From contig CAZFBK010000010.1 of NCBI GenBank assembly GCA_964517065.1, positions 1 to 41,012 on the forward strand: a stretch of DNA of 41,012 nt. The letters are read 5' to 3'. A program made the position numbers and the translations under genes. This DNA comes from CAYYYA01 sp964517065. GTDB lineage: Bacteria; Patescibacteriota; Patescibacteriia; UBA1558; 2-01-FULL-52-15. Each line of letters begins with the position of its first letter. Position 1 is the stretch's first letter. The notes below the pieces were generated by a model. The model had not been told where the DNA came from. It did not search any database and was given only the letters and a program-made list of their open reading frames with translations. Below are positions 7,738 to 16,505 of the stretch, piece by piece.

Positions 7738-8118
7738 ATGAAAAAATTACTAGCCATTACTCTTATCGTGCTGACACTGACAGCCTGTAAATCACAGCCA
7801 CAACCCTTCGTCAAAATCAAAAGCGCCAAGACAGATCGGGTGCAGATTGAGTCAGCTTACATGACAGCCCCCAGCTATATTATTATCCGTGAAGCCGGCA
7901 GCGGTGATGTCGCTGGCCCCATCATTGGCCAAAGTATACTCTACCCTGTCGGACCTGTCACGGGTGGTGTGATCGCTACCGCAGCACTTCGCTCAGGCCA
8001 AAAATATCTAGCCGAGATTCGGGTAGAAAACGGCGACTATAAGTTTACCGAGAGCCTTGATCAGCCAGCCAAAAATAGCCAAGGGAAATCTGTTGTGATT
8101 AGCTTTGTGGCTCAATAA
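7738..8118 (+). CDS. Small lipoprotein with a DUF7282-like beta domain
   Basis: A 126-aa exported protein. It has a short lipoprotein signal MKKLLAITLIVLTLTAC with the lipobox LTAC and the lipidated cysteine at residue 17. The remainder is a single domain, SAYMTAPSYIIIRE...GPIIGQSILYPVGPVTGG...GQKYLAEIRVENGDYKF, resembling the DUF7282 type of beta-sandwich found in archaeal and candidate-phylum surface proteins. Its function is unknown. It is monocistronic, converges with the GspE-like gene with no gap (8118/8119), and has an extended -10 right before the ATG. Confidence 0.7.
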   Translation: MKKLLAITLIVLTLTACKSQPQPFVKIKSAKTDRVQIESAYMTAPSYIIIREAGSGDVAGPIIGQSILYPVGPVTGGVIATAALRSGQKYLAEIRVENGDYKFTESLDQPAKNSQGKSVVISFVAQ

Positions 8119-9795
8119 TCACAAAGACAGCTCTGACAATAGCTCCTCTGCCGTCGTAATGCCGGCGAGGACTTTTTGTATACCGTCTTCACGTAGTGTC
8201 ACGAGACCGTCTTTCTTGGCCTGATCAAAAATCTGGGAAATATCTGCCTTATCAATAATCAACTTTTTGACTGTCTCAGTCAAAGTAAGGATTTCGAAAA
8301 TACCTATCCTTCCCCGATACCCCGTATTACCACATTGACTACAGCCTTTCCCTCGATACAAACGTTTAGATACCTGTCCGGCGTTGATTTTGAGCTGTCC
8401 TGCTACAAGTTCACGCTCTGCGTCAGACAAATCATAGCTCAGGCGACAATTCTGACAGATAGTCCGCACCAGACGCTGGCCAATGATCAGATTGAGACTT
8501 GTAGCTAATGGGAATGCTTCAATTTGCATTTCCAGCAAACGTGCGATAGCCCCGACGGCATCCGGCGTATCTAGGGTAGTGAGGACGACATGTCCACTAA
8601 GCGAGGCGACATTAGCCAAATTAGCTGTTTGCAGATCGCGAATAGCACTGAGCATGATAATGTCAGGATCCTGCCGTAAGGTTATTTTCAAACCCTCAGT
8701 ATAGGTTAAGCCTGTCGTTGGATTGACCTGAATTTGATTGACGCCTTCAAGATCATACTCTACCGGATCTTCAACAGTAGCAATATTTACCTGCTCACTA
8801 TTCAGACGCTTCATCAGTGCGTAGAGTGTCGTTGTTTTGCCGGCTCCAGTCGGTCCGCAGACGACGATCATGCCTTGCTTCTTGGCTGCTGCTGCTACGA
8901 TGATTTTCAGCTGTCCACTGGACAACCCAAGATCTGTCAGGTTAATTGCCCGATGACGATGTCCTAATAAGCGCAAAACCATTTTCTCCCCGGTGATCAG
9001 AGGTGCGACACTAGCACGAATATCGGCAGCGAATCGTCCGGAAGTAAAATCAATTTTACCATCTTGTGGCGTATTCTTCTGATCCGTCTTCATCTTAGAC
9101 ATCAGTTTCAAGCGATTGAAGACGGCTACATTGAGCGTTTCCGGCAGATCAATAATATGGTGTAGAGTGCCATCTACACGGAAACGTACCAGCAATCGAT
9201 GAGCGTAGGGCTCTAGATGGATATCAGAAGCTCGGTTGGCTAGAGCAAAGATAATAACTGTGTCCACGAGTTCTATCACTGACTGATCAATTCCCGGCTC
9301 GGCTGAATTCACTTTCGATAGATTCACTACTAGATTGCGCAGCTGCTGCAAGTAGTCGTGCGGATAGGTTTGAACGATATTTTCCAAATCCTCTTCCGGT
9401 GCGGCAAAAAACCGTACCGTATGATCGCTAAACTTCTGGAGATGATCAATAACTTCTTGATCGAGAGGATCAGCCAGTGCCACACTGAGACCCTGCTCAT
9501 CCTGAGCAAAAGCAACTGCCAGATGTTCTTGGGCATAGAGCTGTGGCACGGTCTCTAAGACATCGGGCAGAATCTGTACTTGAGCAATGTCAATAAAACC
9601 AAGGTGGAGAAAATCAGCCACTACCTTGGTCAGCTCTTTGTTGGTCAGATAACTTTTTTCTAAAATAATCTGCCCCGGGTTTTTGCCACTGTGACTGGAT
9701 TCAGTCATCACTAATTTAAACTCTTCAGCAGTCAAAAAACCAGGCGTCACCAGCGCAGCTTGCAATTGGTTGATATCCAGCCGATTACTAAGCAT
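8119..9795 (-). CDS. PilB/GspE-like secretion ATPase with altered catalytic motifs
   Basis: Relative of the hexameric ATPases that drive type IV pilus assembly and type II secretion. 558 aa: an MshEN/T2SSE N-terminal domain (about 15-145), a linker, and the ATPase domain (about 170-545). Walker A is intact (GPTGAGKT, 314-321), as are the Asp box (VEDPVE, 341-346) and the zinc-type cysteines 447, 450, 485 and 488. The Walker B region reads DPDIIMLSAIRD, so the usual GE of MVGEIRD is SA (383-384), and the conserved histidine of TLHTND is D409. It may therefore bind ATP but hydrolyse poorly. No pilC, pilT or pilin genes are nearby. It overlaps the upstream receiver gene by eight bases, suggesting a signalling-linked role. 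Confidence 0.9.
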   Translation of the reverse strand: MLSNRLDINQLQAALVTPGFLTAEEFKLVMTESSHSGKNPGQIILEKSYLTNKELTKVVADFLHLGFIDIAQVQILPDVLETVPQLYAQEHLAVAFAQDEQGLSVALADPLDQEVIDHLQKFSDHTVRFFAAPEEDLENIVQTYPHDYLQQLRNLVVNLSKVNSAEPGIDQSVIELVDTVIIFALANRASDIHLEPYAHRLLVRFRVDGTLHHIIDLPETLNVAVFNRLKLMSKMKTDQKNTPQDGKIDFTSGRFAADIRASVAPLITGEKMVLRLLGHRHRAINLTDLGLSSGQLKIIVAAAAKKQGMIVVCGPTGAGKTTTLYALMKRLNSEQVNIATVEDPVEYDLEGVNQIQVNPTTGLTYTEGLKITLRQDPDIIMLSAIRDLQTANLANVASLSGHVVLTTLDTPDAVGAIARLLEMQIEAFPLATSLNLIIGQRLVRTICQNCRLSYDLSDAERELVAGQLKINAGQVSKRLYRGKGCSQCGNTGYRGRIGIFEILTLTETVKKLIIDKADISQIFDQAKKDGLVTLREDGIQKVLAGITTAEELLSELSL

Positions 9796-10159
9796 ATTTT
9801 TGTATCATGGTCAGGATCTCTTGGATTGAGACGTCGCTTTTGACCATATACTCTTTAGCGCCTAATTTCAAACATTTTTCTTTATCTTCCGGCTGGCTCA
9901 GATTGGTCAGCACCAAAATATTGATACCTACCAGTGAGGCATCTGCTTGCACAGCGGCCAAGACGCCAAAACCATCGAGCTTCGGCATGACCAAATCCAA
10001 TAAGACTACTTTGGGCTGGAAGCTCTTAATCTTCGTCAATCCCTCCTCGCCATCAGAAGCAAAATCACACTGATAGGAAGTATCCTTCAGCTTACTTTGA
10101 TACACTTTTTGGAGAAACGGGTCGTCTTCAACGACCAAAACTTTTGCTGTGTCTGCCAT
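9788..10159 (-). CDS. Stand-alone response-regulator receiver (CheY-like), second of two
   Basis: A 123-aa single receiver domain without an output domain. The acidic pocket is E11-D12-D13, the phosphorylated residue is D55 (VVLLDLVMPKLDGFGV), the switch threonine is T85 (VLTNLS) and the conserved lysine is K107 (YMVKSD). It probably signals by protein-protein contact. It lies one base after the first receiver gene and overlaps the GspE-like ATPase gene by eight bases, which makes that ATPase a possible target. It is a clear paralogue of its neighbour (shared LTNLSQ and KSD segments). Confidence 0.95.
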   Translation of the reverse strand: MADTAKVLVVEDDPFLQKVYQSKLKDTSYQCDFASDGEEGLTKIKSFQPKVVLLDLVMPKLDGFGVLAAVQADASLVGINILVLTNLSQPEDKEKCLKLGAKEYMVKSDVSIQEILTMIQKYA

Positions 10160-10160
10160 G

Positions 10161-10535
10161 TTATAAATGATTATGAATTGTTTTGACTATTTCTGCTAGC
10201 ATATGATCAGATTTCACCAGATATTCCACCGCGCCTAATTCCAAACCCAGCGCCTGATCTGTCTCCTGACTGAGGTTTGTCAACATGATTACCGGAATAC
10301 TGAGCACATCTTCATCCGCTTTCAACGCCTTCAAGACTCCGAAGCCGTCTACATGTGGCAGCATGACATCCAAGAGAATCAGTTCTGGCTTGACCTCTTT
10401 GATCGCTGCTACTGCCTCTGCTCCGTCGGTGATTAGGGTAACGTCAAAACCTTCCATGTGAAGTTTGTCGGTCAAAGCACGGCCAAGCAAAGCGTCATCT
10501 TCTACGATTACTATACGATGTTTCTGATTTTCCAT
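10161..10535 (-). CDS. Stand-alone response-regulator receiver (CheY-like), first of two
   Basis: A 124-aa receiver domain alone. Acidic residues are E12-D13-D14, the phosphoacceptor is D56 (LILLDVMLPHVDGFGV), the switch is T86 and the lysine K108 (YLVKSD). It follows the histidine kinase stop by five bases and precedes the second receiver by one base, so it is very likely phosphorylated by that kinase. Two receivers for one kinase could act as a branched pathway or as a phosphate sink plus effector. There is no DNA-binding domain, so the output is not directly transcriptional. Confidence 0.95.
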   Translation of the reverse strand: MENQKHRIVIVEDDALLGRALTDKLHMEGFDVTLITDGAEAVAAIKEVKPELILLDVMLPHVDGFGVLKALKADEDVLSIPVIMLTNLSQETDQALGLELGAVEYLVKSDHMLAEIVKTIHNHL

Positions 10536-10540
10536 AGTGG

Positions 10541-12142
10541 TTAAATTAAATGCTTATCGCCGGAAACCTTGGGACTGCCGGCTAATGGTAAACGAATGTC
10601 AAAGGTAGTTCCTTTGTCTTCTTCGGAGGTGAACGATATCGTTCCGCCGGAAGCTTCGATTATCTCCTTAGCGACATACAGACCAAGGCCCGTACCCTCC
10701 GTTTCTTTCCTTACTACATTATCAGCTCTGAAGAACTTAGTAAACACTTTTGCCTGTGAGCTAGCTGGGATTCCCAGACCCTGATCTTGGATAGCAATTT
10801 TGAAATACGCTCTATCCAGACTGGTTGTGACAGTGACCTGACTGCCGTCAGGAGAGTATTTGATAGCATTCGATAAGATATTGCCGATCGCTTCACTGAT
10901 AAAGGCTGGGTCCAGAGAAAGAGCCGGGATGGCCTGCTGATGAGTGATAACGATTTTTTGCTGTCTTTTTTCGGCTAAGGGAGACAGCTCGGTTACCAGT
11001 GACTTAATCAACTGCACCATATCGGTTGGTACTGGTGTGATAGCGACTCGTTTGGATTCGATCCTAGATACGTTCAAGAGACTATTAACGAGCGTAATCA
11101 CCCGTTCGGTTGAATGAAAAATATTATCAACATACTCCTTCTGTTCTGGACTGAGCTTGCCTTTCATCGGATCCAAGAGCAGCTCAGCGAACCATTTGAT
11201 AGCTGATAACGGTGTACGGAGCTGATGAGAAGCCACTGAGACGAATTCGGACTTTTGGCGCTCGATCTCTTTGCGGGCAGTGATATCGTCAAAAACCATG
11301 ATGGACAACTCCACCGCTCCTACTTTATCGTACAAGACGGACGACTGTGCATAGAGTTGAATGAAATTACCGTTAGCCTGACGGACGAAAATATCTTCTT
11401 TATATTCGCTTTTACCACTTTTGAAACTGGCATTAAGTGGCAAGGCTTCGGTCGGATACACCGTTTTCTTATCCAGCTGAAACAGCTGATAACGCTCACA
11501 ATAATTCGCTCCACCTTGTTGTACAGCTAATAACTGATGAGCGCGATGGTTAATAAACTCTGGATCTCTATTTGGCCCACGGCTGATAATAGCTCCTACG
11601 GGGATATTATCTATCACATCTTGCAGTAAGACTTTTTGGCGTTCATTCTGAGCTGAGGACTCTGCTAGCAACTGATTGACTGCTGAGATTTTCTTCTCGG
11701 CATTCGTCAGCTGATTGATTTTGACATGGAGATCCCAGGTGCGTTCTGCTACTTGTGACTCCAACTCTTGATTGGACTGAACAATTTTCTTGCGTACCTG
11801 CTCGACCGACTGACCGAGCGAGTCTAACTCACGCACTTTGAAACCGAAGACCCGCTCAGTAGCAATAGCACTCCCCCATTCACCTTGCGCCATCTTGCGG
11901 GCGCGTGATTCAAGTTGTTGCAATGGTCTACCCAATATACGACTGACTGCAAAAGCGATGCTCAAACTGTAGAACAGCTGGCCCGCAAAAAAAACCCAAG
12001 GCCAAGCTTCAATCCACTGTAAGAGCTGCCAACCGCCAAAACGCTGCACATCGCCGATCAATAAATAAAAAACCAGTAGAAATGGCATTGCTGCCACAAA
12101 TACTAAAGCCAAGACTAACAAAAAAAACCAGCTTATCTTCAT
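10541..12142 (-). CDS. Membrane sensor histidine kinase (HAMP-PAS-HisKA-HATPase)
   Basis: A 533-aa transmembrane kinase. Two membrane helices (about 4-30 and 47-70) enclose only a short external loop (about 31-46). A HAMP-like region (72-125), a coiled coil (125-170), a PAS-like domain (about 170-290), HisKA with H306 (SVASHQLRTPL) and a HATPase domain follow, with N425 (NILSNAIKYSPDG), DQGLGIP (453-459) and GTGLGL (483-488). All catalytic boxes are intact. The small external loop suggests it senses through the membrane, the PAS domain or a partner. The overlapping upstream gene encodes an exported Cys-rich protein that could be that partner. Two receiver genes lie immediately downstream. Confidence 0.95.
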   Translation of the reverse strand: MKISWFFLLVLALVFVAAMPFLLVFYLLIGDVQRFGGWQLLQWIEAWPWVFFAGQLFYSLSIAFAVSRILGRPLQQLESRARKMAQGEWGSAIATERVFGFKVRELDSLGQSVEQVRKKIVQSNQELESQVAERTWDLHVKINQLTNAEKKISAVNQLLAESSAQNERQKVLLQDVIDNIPVGAIISRGPNRDPEFINHRAHQLLAVQQGGANYCERYQLFQLDKKTVYPTEALPLNASFKSGKSEYKEDIFVRQANGNFIQLYAQSSVLYDKVGAVELSIMVFDDITARKEIERQKSEFVSVASHQLRTPLSAIKWFAELLLDPMKGKLSPEQKEYVDNIFHSTERVITLVNSLLNVSRIESKRVAITPVPTDMVQLIKSLVTELSPLAEKRQQKIVITHQQAIPALSLDPAFISEAIGNILSNAIKYSPDGSQVTVTTSLDRAYFKIAIQDQGLGIPASSQAKVFTKFFRADNVVRKETEGTGLGLYVAKEIIEASGGTISFTSEEDKGTTFDIRLPLAGSPKVSGDKHLI

Positions 12143-12696
12143 TGGATTGTCTTAGTACCGACTGGATCGATCACCGGAGCCAAATAAGCATCATAAAACT
12201 TCTGCCCATAATGATCGTAGTCGCACTTATGGGCACCACCATGGCCATCGCTGCAAACAGAATAACATTGCTTGATGATCGGATCACACTTGCTACTAAC
12301 TGTTTCTTCCTTATCTGCAGCGGTGTCTTCACAGTTGATCTGTGGGGACAACAAATCCGCACTTTTTCCTGTTGACTTTGCCTGAGACATTATAGTTGCC
12401 AAGGTATCGCAATAATGCCGATTATACCCTATAGGATAGTTATAATAATCAGCGTTGTCATAAAAATATTCAGAAAAACGCTTGTTCATGGAGCGTGAAT
12501 AAGGACACTGATTACAATCATGCCACTGCACCACTTGACAATCACTATCTTCTAAACAATATTGCAGCTTATACAGTTCTTTGTTCGATGGTATCGAGTC
12601 ATAGAGCGCTATCCGTTGTGCTTGGCTAATATTATAATAAAAAAACAAACCTCCAGCGGCGATCAGTAATAAAGCGATGTTTATAAGACCCTTCAT
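12139..12696 (-). CDS. Membrane-anchored cysteine-rich exported protein of unknown function
   Basis: A 185-aa protein with an N-terminal signal or anchor helix (residues 3-20) and an extracytoplasmic domain holding ten cysteines. These include QYC-x5-C, DCNQCPYS and CDPIIKQCYSVC, an even number compatible with five disulfides. The domain is rich in Tyr, Asp and Asn. I recognise no family. It overlaps the histidine kinase gene by four bases and is therefore probably translated with it, making it a candidate ligand-binding or redox-sensing subunit of the kinase. That role is inference from gene order only. Confidence 0.75.
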   Translation of the reverse strand: MKGLINIALLLIAAGGLFFYYNISQAQRIALYDSIPSNKELYKLQYCLEDSDCQVVQWHDCNQCPYSRSMNKRFSEYFYDNADYYNYPIGYNRHYCDTLATIMSQAKSTGKSADLLSPQINCEDTAADKEETVSSKCDPIIKQCYSVCSDGHGGAHKCDYDHYGQKFYDAYLAPVIDPVGTKTIQ

Positions 12697-12737
12697 TCAG
12701 CTATAAAAGCCAGTATATTAAAGACTATACGGCGTAA

Positions 12738-14039
12738 TCAGGGCAGATAATTCAGTGGATCAACAGGTATACCATTCAGTCGAACTTCGAAATGCAAATG
12801 TGGACCCGTAACAAAAGGACCCGCTCCAGCAGTACCGGGGGTACCACCAGAATAGCCGATAATCTGACCCTTAGTGACAAAGGTATCATCTTTGACCAAA
12901 ATCTTACTCAAATGTCCGTACACGGTGGAAAGATTATTATCATGCACTAATAAGACATAACTATAGCCTTTACCGGCATTCTTGGCTTTACCCACATATC
13001 CAGACATGGAGGCGCGGACTTCTGTGCCTTGTTTGGCCTTCAGATCTACTCCTGGATGTTCGAAAACCTTACGGAAAGGATAGTCAGGATCGTGGAAATA
13101 AGCATTGATTACATGAGATGGTACCGGCCAGCCGAAGGTCTCATCATCACCAAGAGAGGCGTTTTGTTTGACGTTACGGTTCAACTTCTCACGAGCCACT
13201 GTCTCTAGATTGGTAATATCACTACTAATCTGAGCTGCCTCGGTCTTGGCTTGCTGTAATAACTGCTGATATTTATTTTCTTCACCTTTTGTGGTTTGCA
13301 ACAATGAATCTTTAGCGTATTTCTGGGAAACCAACTGCTCTTTTTTGCCGTCTAATTGTTCCTGTAAGTCTCCCAAACTCTTCTGATGATCTTGCAAATC
13401 CTGCTGATCAGCTACCAAGGCCACTTTCAAATTATTCATCTGCTGTAGATCTCCATAAAGGTTATCCTGTAAGGTTTGGAAAGTCTGTAGATTGTCCATA
13501 TACTCACCTAAGCTGTTACTCGTAGCCAAAACAGCTAGTAGATTGTTATCCTGATAATGCTGATCGAGTAACCGAATAATATCACCAATATCATCCTTTT
13601 GTTTGGAGATTTCGGTCTGTTTCGCGCCAATTTTAATAGTGGCGCTCGCTAACCTCAGACTAACCTCATCAACCTGTAGCTGAAGCGCGTCTGCTTCTAG
13701 AGACACTTTCGCAATAGAGGTGGTAATCTCCCCTACCTGACCATTGAGGGTGTTAATCTTTTTCTGCTTTTCAGCCAATGTTTTTTTGTAAATATCCACT
13801 TGGCGCTGTAACTCAGCTGCTGCTTTACGTTTCTCATTGATCTGCTGATTGAGTTGCCAGATTTCTTGATCAGCGCCGTTACCGAGAGTGTATTCTGTGG
13901 CAGCTTGAAGTGGCAATAACCCCTGCTGGATAATAAAAACAGCCGTTACCACTACCGGAGCGGCACGACGTACAATTCGAAACAAGCTAAAAATAATAGG
14001 TTGGGTTTTTATTTTCATGGTGACAAGCATGGTCACCAA
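12738..14039 (-). CDS. EnvC-like peptidoglycan hydrolase or activator, M23 peptidase with coiled coil
   Basis: A 433-aa exported protein. It has a hydrophobic signal or anchor (about 28-46), a long coiled coil (about 58-300, rich in Q, K, L and D heptads), then a LytM/M23 domain (about 310-433). The zinc ligands expected for an active enzyme are present: the HxxxD motif in FEHPGVDLKA and the GPHLHFEVR motif, with YGHLSK between them. This differs from E. coli EnvC, which lacks zinc ligands and only activates amidases. Likely function: cleavage of peptide cross-links during daughter-cell separation. It lies 15 bases after gltX. The start could also be a later ATG (MKIKTQ). Confidence 0.9.
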   Translation of the reverse strand: MVTMLVTMKIKTQPIIFSLFRIVRRAAPVVVTAVFIIQQGLLPLQAATEYTLGNGADQEIWQLNQQINEKRKAAAELQRQVDIYKKTLAEKQKKINTLNGQVGEITTSIAKVSLEADALQLQVDEVSLRLASATIKIGAKQTEISKQKDDIGDIIRLLDQHYQDNNLLAVLATSNSLGEYMDNLQTFQTLQDNLYGDLQQMNNLKVALVADQQDLQDHQKSLGDLQEQLDGKKEQLVSQKYAKDSLLQTTKGEENKYQQLLQQAKTEAAQISSDITNLETVAREKLNRNVKQNASLGDDETFGWPVPSHVINAYFHDPDYPFRKVFEHPGVDLKAKQGTEVRASMSGYVGKAKNAGKGYSYVLLVHDNNLSTVYGHLSKILVKDDTFVTKGQIIGYSGGTPGTAGAGPFVTGPHLHFEVRLNGIPVDPLNYLP

Positions 14040-14054
14040 TTATTATACCACAGA

Positions 14055-15470
14055 CTACAGTTTCTTGCTAGCAAGTTCTAACCGTCGTAATGATTCTTCT
14101 CTGCCGAGGATCCAAGCCAACTCCGCCGGTGATGGACTCTGCTCTACTCCACTCAACCCAACACGTACCGGCCAAAGAACATCACCAAAAGTTAACCCTT
14201 CAGTAGTCGCAATTTCTTTTAAAAGTGTTTCCAACTGTTCCACTGAAACCCAACGGGTGACGTTGACCTCTGTCAGTGCCTTGATAGCAGCCGTCAAACC
14301 TTTGGTTGTGGCTTCTTTAGTACTTTTTTTGAACACTAACATCTCGGCCGGATAGTCAGGCAAAGTGAAAATATAACTGCTGCGTTCTTTCAGTAGCATG
14401 AGATATTCTAAACGTGGAGAATAGACTTTGATAATCTTTTCTAGCAATGTTTCATCGACACCCGGCAAAACGTTCTCACGGACGAAGGCTAGTACCTCTT
14501 GGTAGTAAGCTGGAATATTTTGTTCTACCGCCTGACGGATATAATGACTGTTGAACCAATTTAATTTTTCTACATCAAAGACTGCACCTGACTTCTGCAA
14601 ACGCTCCAAAGAAAACTGCTCTTTCAATTCTTCCAGAGTAAAAAACTCCCGATCATCCGCCGCGTGCCAGCCCAGCAAAGCGATATAATTGATCAAGGCC
14701 TCTGGTAAATAGCCCTTTTGCAAAAAATCCTCAACAGCCACATCGCCCTGACGTTTGGATAATTTAGACTTATCCGGGTTCAAAATCAATGGTACATGAA
14801 CAAAAGCCGGTCTCTCATAGCCCAAAGCATCATAGAGTAAAACATGCTTAGGCAAAGAAGGTAACCATTCCGGACCTCTAATAACATGGGTGATGCCCAT
14901 GGCATGATCATCAACTAACATGGCTAAATGGTAAGTTGGCCAGCCATCAGATTTCAATAAAATAAAATCATCTAACTGTGAGGTTGGTATCGACATTTCA
15001 CCGAGAATTACATCTGAATAGCTCACCGTTTGATTGACAGGGATTTTGAAACGAACAACATACTGACCTTCTGCCGGTAAGTTTAATTCACGACAATGCT
15101 CATCATACTTCGGTGGTAGCTTAGCTTCAGTCAATTTTTTACGCATCTCATCTAAACGTTCGGAGGTACAGTTGCAACGATACGCTAAACCTTTGGAAAT
15201 TAACTCGTCTGCAGTCGCACGATACAGATCCAATCTGTCCGACTGCTTATAATATTCATCATGATCCAATCCTAACTGGTGCAGGACAGCTTTCAATTTT
15301 TCCTCAGCACCTTCGATGAACCGTCCCTGATCAGTATCTTCAAGACGCAAAATAAACGTGCCATTATTCTGACGAGCCCACAGCCAAGCATACAATGCGG
15401 TGCGAAGACCACCGAGGTGGAGATAGCCGGTGGGTGATGGAGCGAAGCGGGTTATGATTTTTTTTGACAT
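14055..15470 (-). CDS. gltX: Glutamyl-tRNA synthetase
   Basis: Class I aminoacyl-tRNA synthetase charging tRNA-Glu, and often tRNA-Gln in organisms using the amidotransferase route. 471 aa from the chosen start. The HIGH-type motif appears as PSPTGYLHLGGLRTALYAW near the N terminus and the KMSKS-type loop as DKSKLSKRQGD. A GT-rich DTDQGRF motif lies between them. I chose the ATG at 15470 (MSKKIITRFAPSPTG). An ATG at 15500 would add ten residues encoded by a dispersed repeat. No Shine-Dalgarno is seen. First gene of a dense minus-strand run leading into the M23 and kinase genes. Confidence 0.97.
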   Translation of the reverse strand: MSKKIITRFAPSPTGYLHLGGLRTALYAWLWARQNNGTFILRLEDTDQGRFIEGAEEKLKAVLHQLGLDHDEYYKQSDRLDLYRATADELISKGLAYRCNCTSERLDEMRKKLTEAKLPPKYDEHCRELNLPAEGQYVVRFKIPVNQTVSYSDVILGEMSIPTSQLDDFILLKSDGWPTYHLAMLVDDHAMGITHVIRGPEWLPSLPKHVLLYDALGYERPAFVHVPLILNPDKSKLSKRQGDVAVEDFLQKGYLPEALINYIALLGWHAADDREFFTLEELKEQFSLERLQKSGAVFDVEKLNWFNSHYIRQAVEQNIPAYYQEVLAFVRENVLPGVDETLLEKIIKVYSPRLEYLMLLKERSSYIFTLPDYPAEMLVFKKSTKEATTKGLTAAIKALTEVNVTRWVSVEQLETLLKEIATTEGLTFGDVLWPVRVGLSGVEQSPSPAELAWILGREESLRRLELASKKL

Positions 15471-15480
15471 AAAGTTGAAT

Positions 15481-15633
15481 AAGTTCGAAATTCTAAGCAC
15501 TAAGTTCTAAACAAGTTCAAATGTTCAAAATTCTAAGTTCAAAAAAATCCGTTGATGATGCGTATCTTACTTGGAATTTTAAACCTTTGAACTTCATTAT
15601 TGTTTAGGATTTCGAACTTAGAACTTAGAACTT
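15481..15633. repeat. Dispersed long imperfect palindrome, copy B
   Basis: The arms carry AAGTTCGAAATTCTAAG and CTAAACAAGTTCAAATG on the left, and ACCTTTGAACTTC, ATTGTTTAGG and TTAGAACTT on the right. It fills the spacer between gltX and the WecG/TagA gene and supplies the last codons (SSKF) and stop of the latter. Confidence 0.85.
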
Positions 15634-16495
15634 CTCGTGCTCAACACGAGGAACGGAAACACCACAACAGCCCGTACAATCCGCCCAAACCGTCTCCTAG
15701 GCTCTTTATATAGCCTCCAGAGCCACTCTAGGCCCACAGAGCGCATCCAATGGGGTGCTCGGCTTATTTTACCAGAAATAAAGTCAAACGTCCCCCCTAC
15801 CCCGACGGCAATCTTGGTACCTAGTAATTTCTCTCTCTGATTCCAAATCCACTTTTCTTGTTCCGGAGCTCCGAGTGCTACGAAGATAATATCGCCCCGA
15901 GGTGATTCTTCTTGAACATCCGCAACTAAAATAACTCTGACAATGCTCTTGGGATATAACTTTTGCACACTGGTTACAATTTCTTCTTTGGTTGACAGTG
16001 AATTCTGCGGNNNNNNNNNNNNNNNNNNNNNNNNNNNNNNNNNNNNNNNNNNNNNNNNNNNNNNNNNNNNNNNNNNNNNNNNNNNNNNNNNNNNNNNNNN
16101 NNNNNNNNNNATAACTTTTGCACACTGGTTACAATTTCTTCTTTGGTTGACAGTGAATTCTGCGGCAGGACGATCTCCACGGATTTTTGTTCTGCTTCAG
16201 CCAGTTTTAACAATGAGCGCGTCAGCTCGACACCGGTCATCCTATTCGTCAGTGAAATTTTCTTTCCTAATAACTTACTGACATAGATAATACCAACACC
16301 ATCTGGCAGCGCCAGATCGGCTGCATTCAGAATAGTTTTGAATTCACTGTCCTCCTGAGCTGTGACCAAAAACTCTGGATTGACCGTCACGATTTGTTTC
16401 AGTCCGGAGGAATGCAAAAAATCAGCCAGTAATGACTGAATTTCTGAAGGTTTGAGGGTGGCTATTTTGACGCCGAGGAGTTCAATGTGGTTCAT
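15618..16495 (-). CDS. WecG/TagA/CpsF-family glycosyltransferase, interrupted by an assembly gap
   Basis: GT26 enzyme that adds an N-acetylmannosamine-type sugar to a lipid-linked precursor of wall or capsule polymers. The N-terminal part (MNHIELLGVKIATL...VTVNPEFLVTAQED...NAADLALPDGVGI...RMTGVEL) and the C-terminal part (DIIFVALGAPEQEKWIW...GVGGTFDFISGKISRAPHWMRSVGLEWLWRL) are both clear. They are separated by 100 N and a repeated 55-base flank. Removing 16011-16165 leaves 723 bases, that is 240 codons plus stop in one frame, the normal family length. The gene is therefore intact in the organism. The final residues and the stop come from repeat copy B. Confidence 0.88.
15956..16165. other. 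Scaffold gap (100 N) with a duplicated 55-base flank
   Basis: Bases 15956-16010 and 16111-16165 are identical over 55 bases, both starting ATAACTTTTGCACAC and ending GAATTCTGCGG, with N at 16011-16110. This is the pattern of two contigs joined without merging their shared end, so the true sequence should contain one copy and no gap. Confidence 0.93.
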
Positions 16496-16505
16496 ATGGC
16501 TAAAA

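Noticed and set aside
15471..15500. Upstream start for gltX
   Set aside because: The extra ten residues derive from repeat copy B; the conserved protein begins at 15470.
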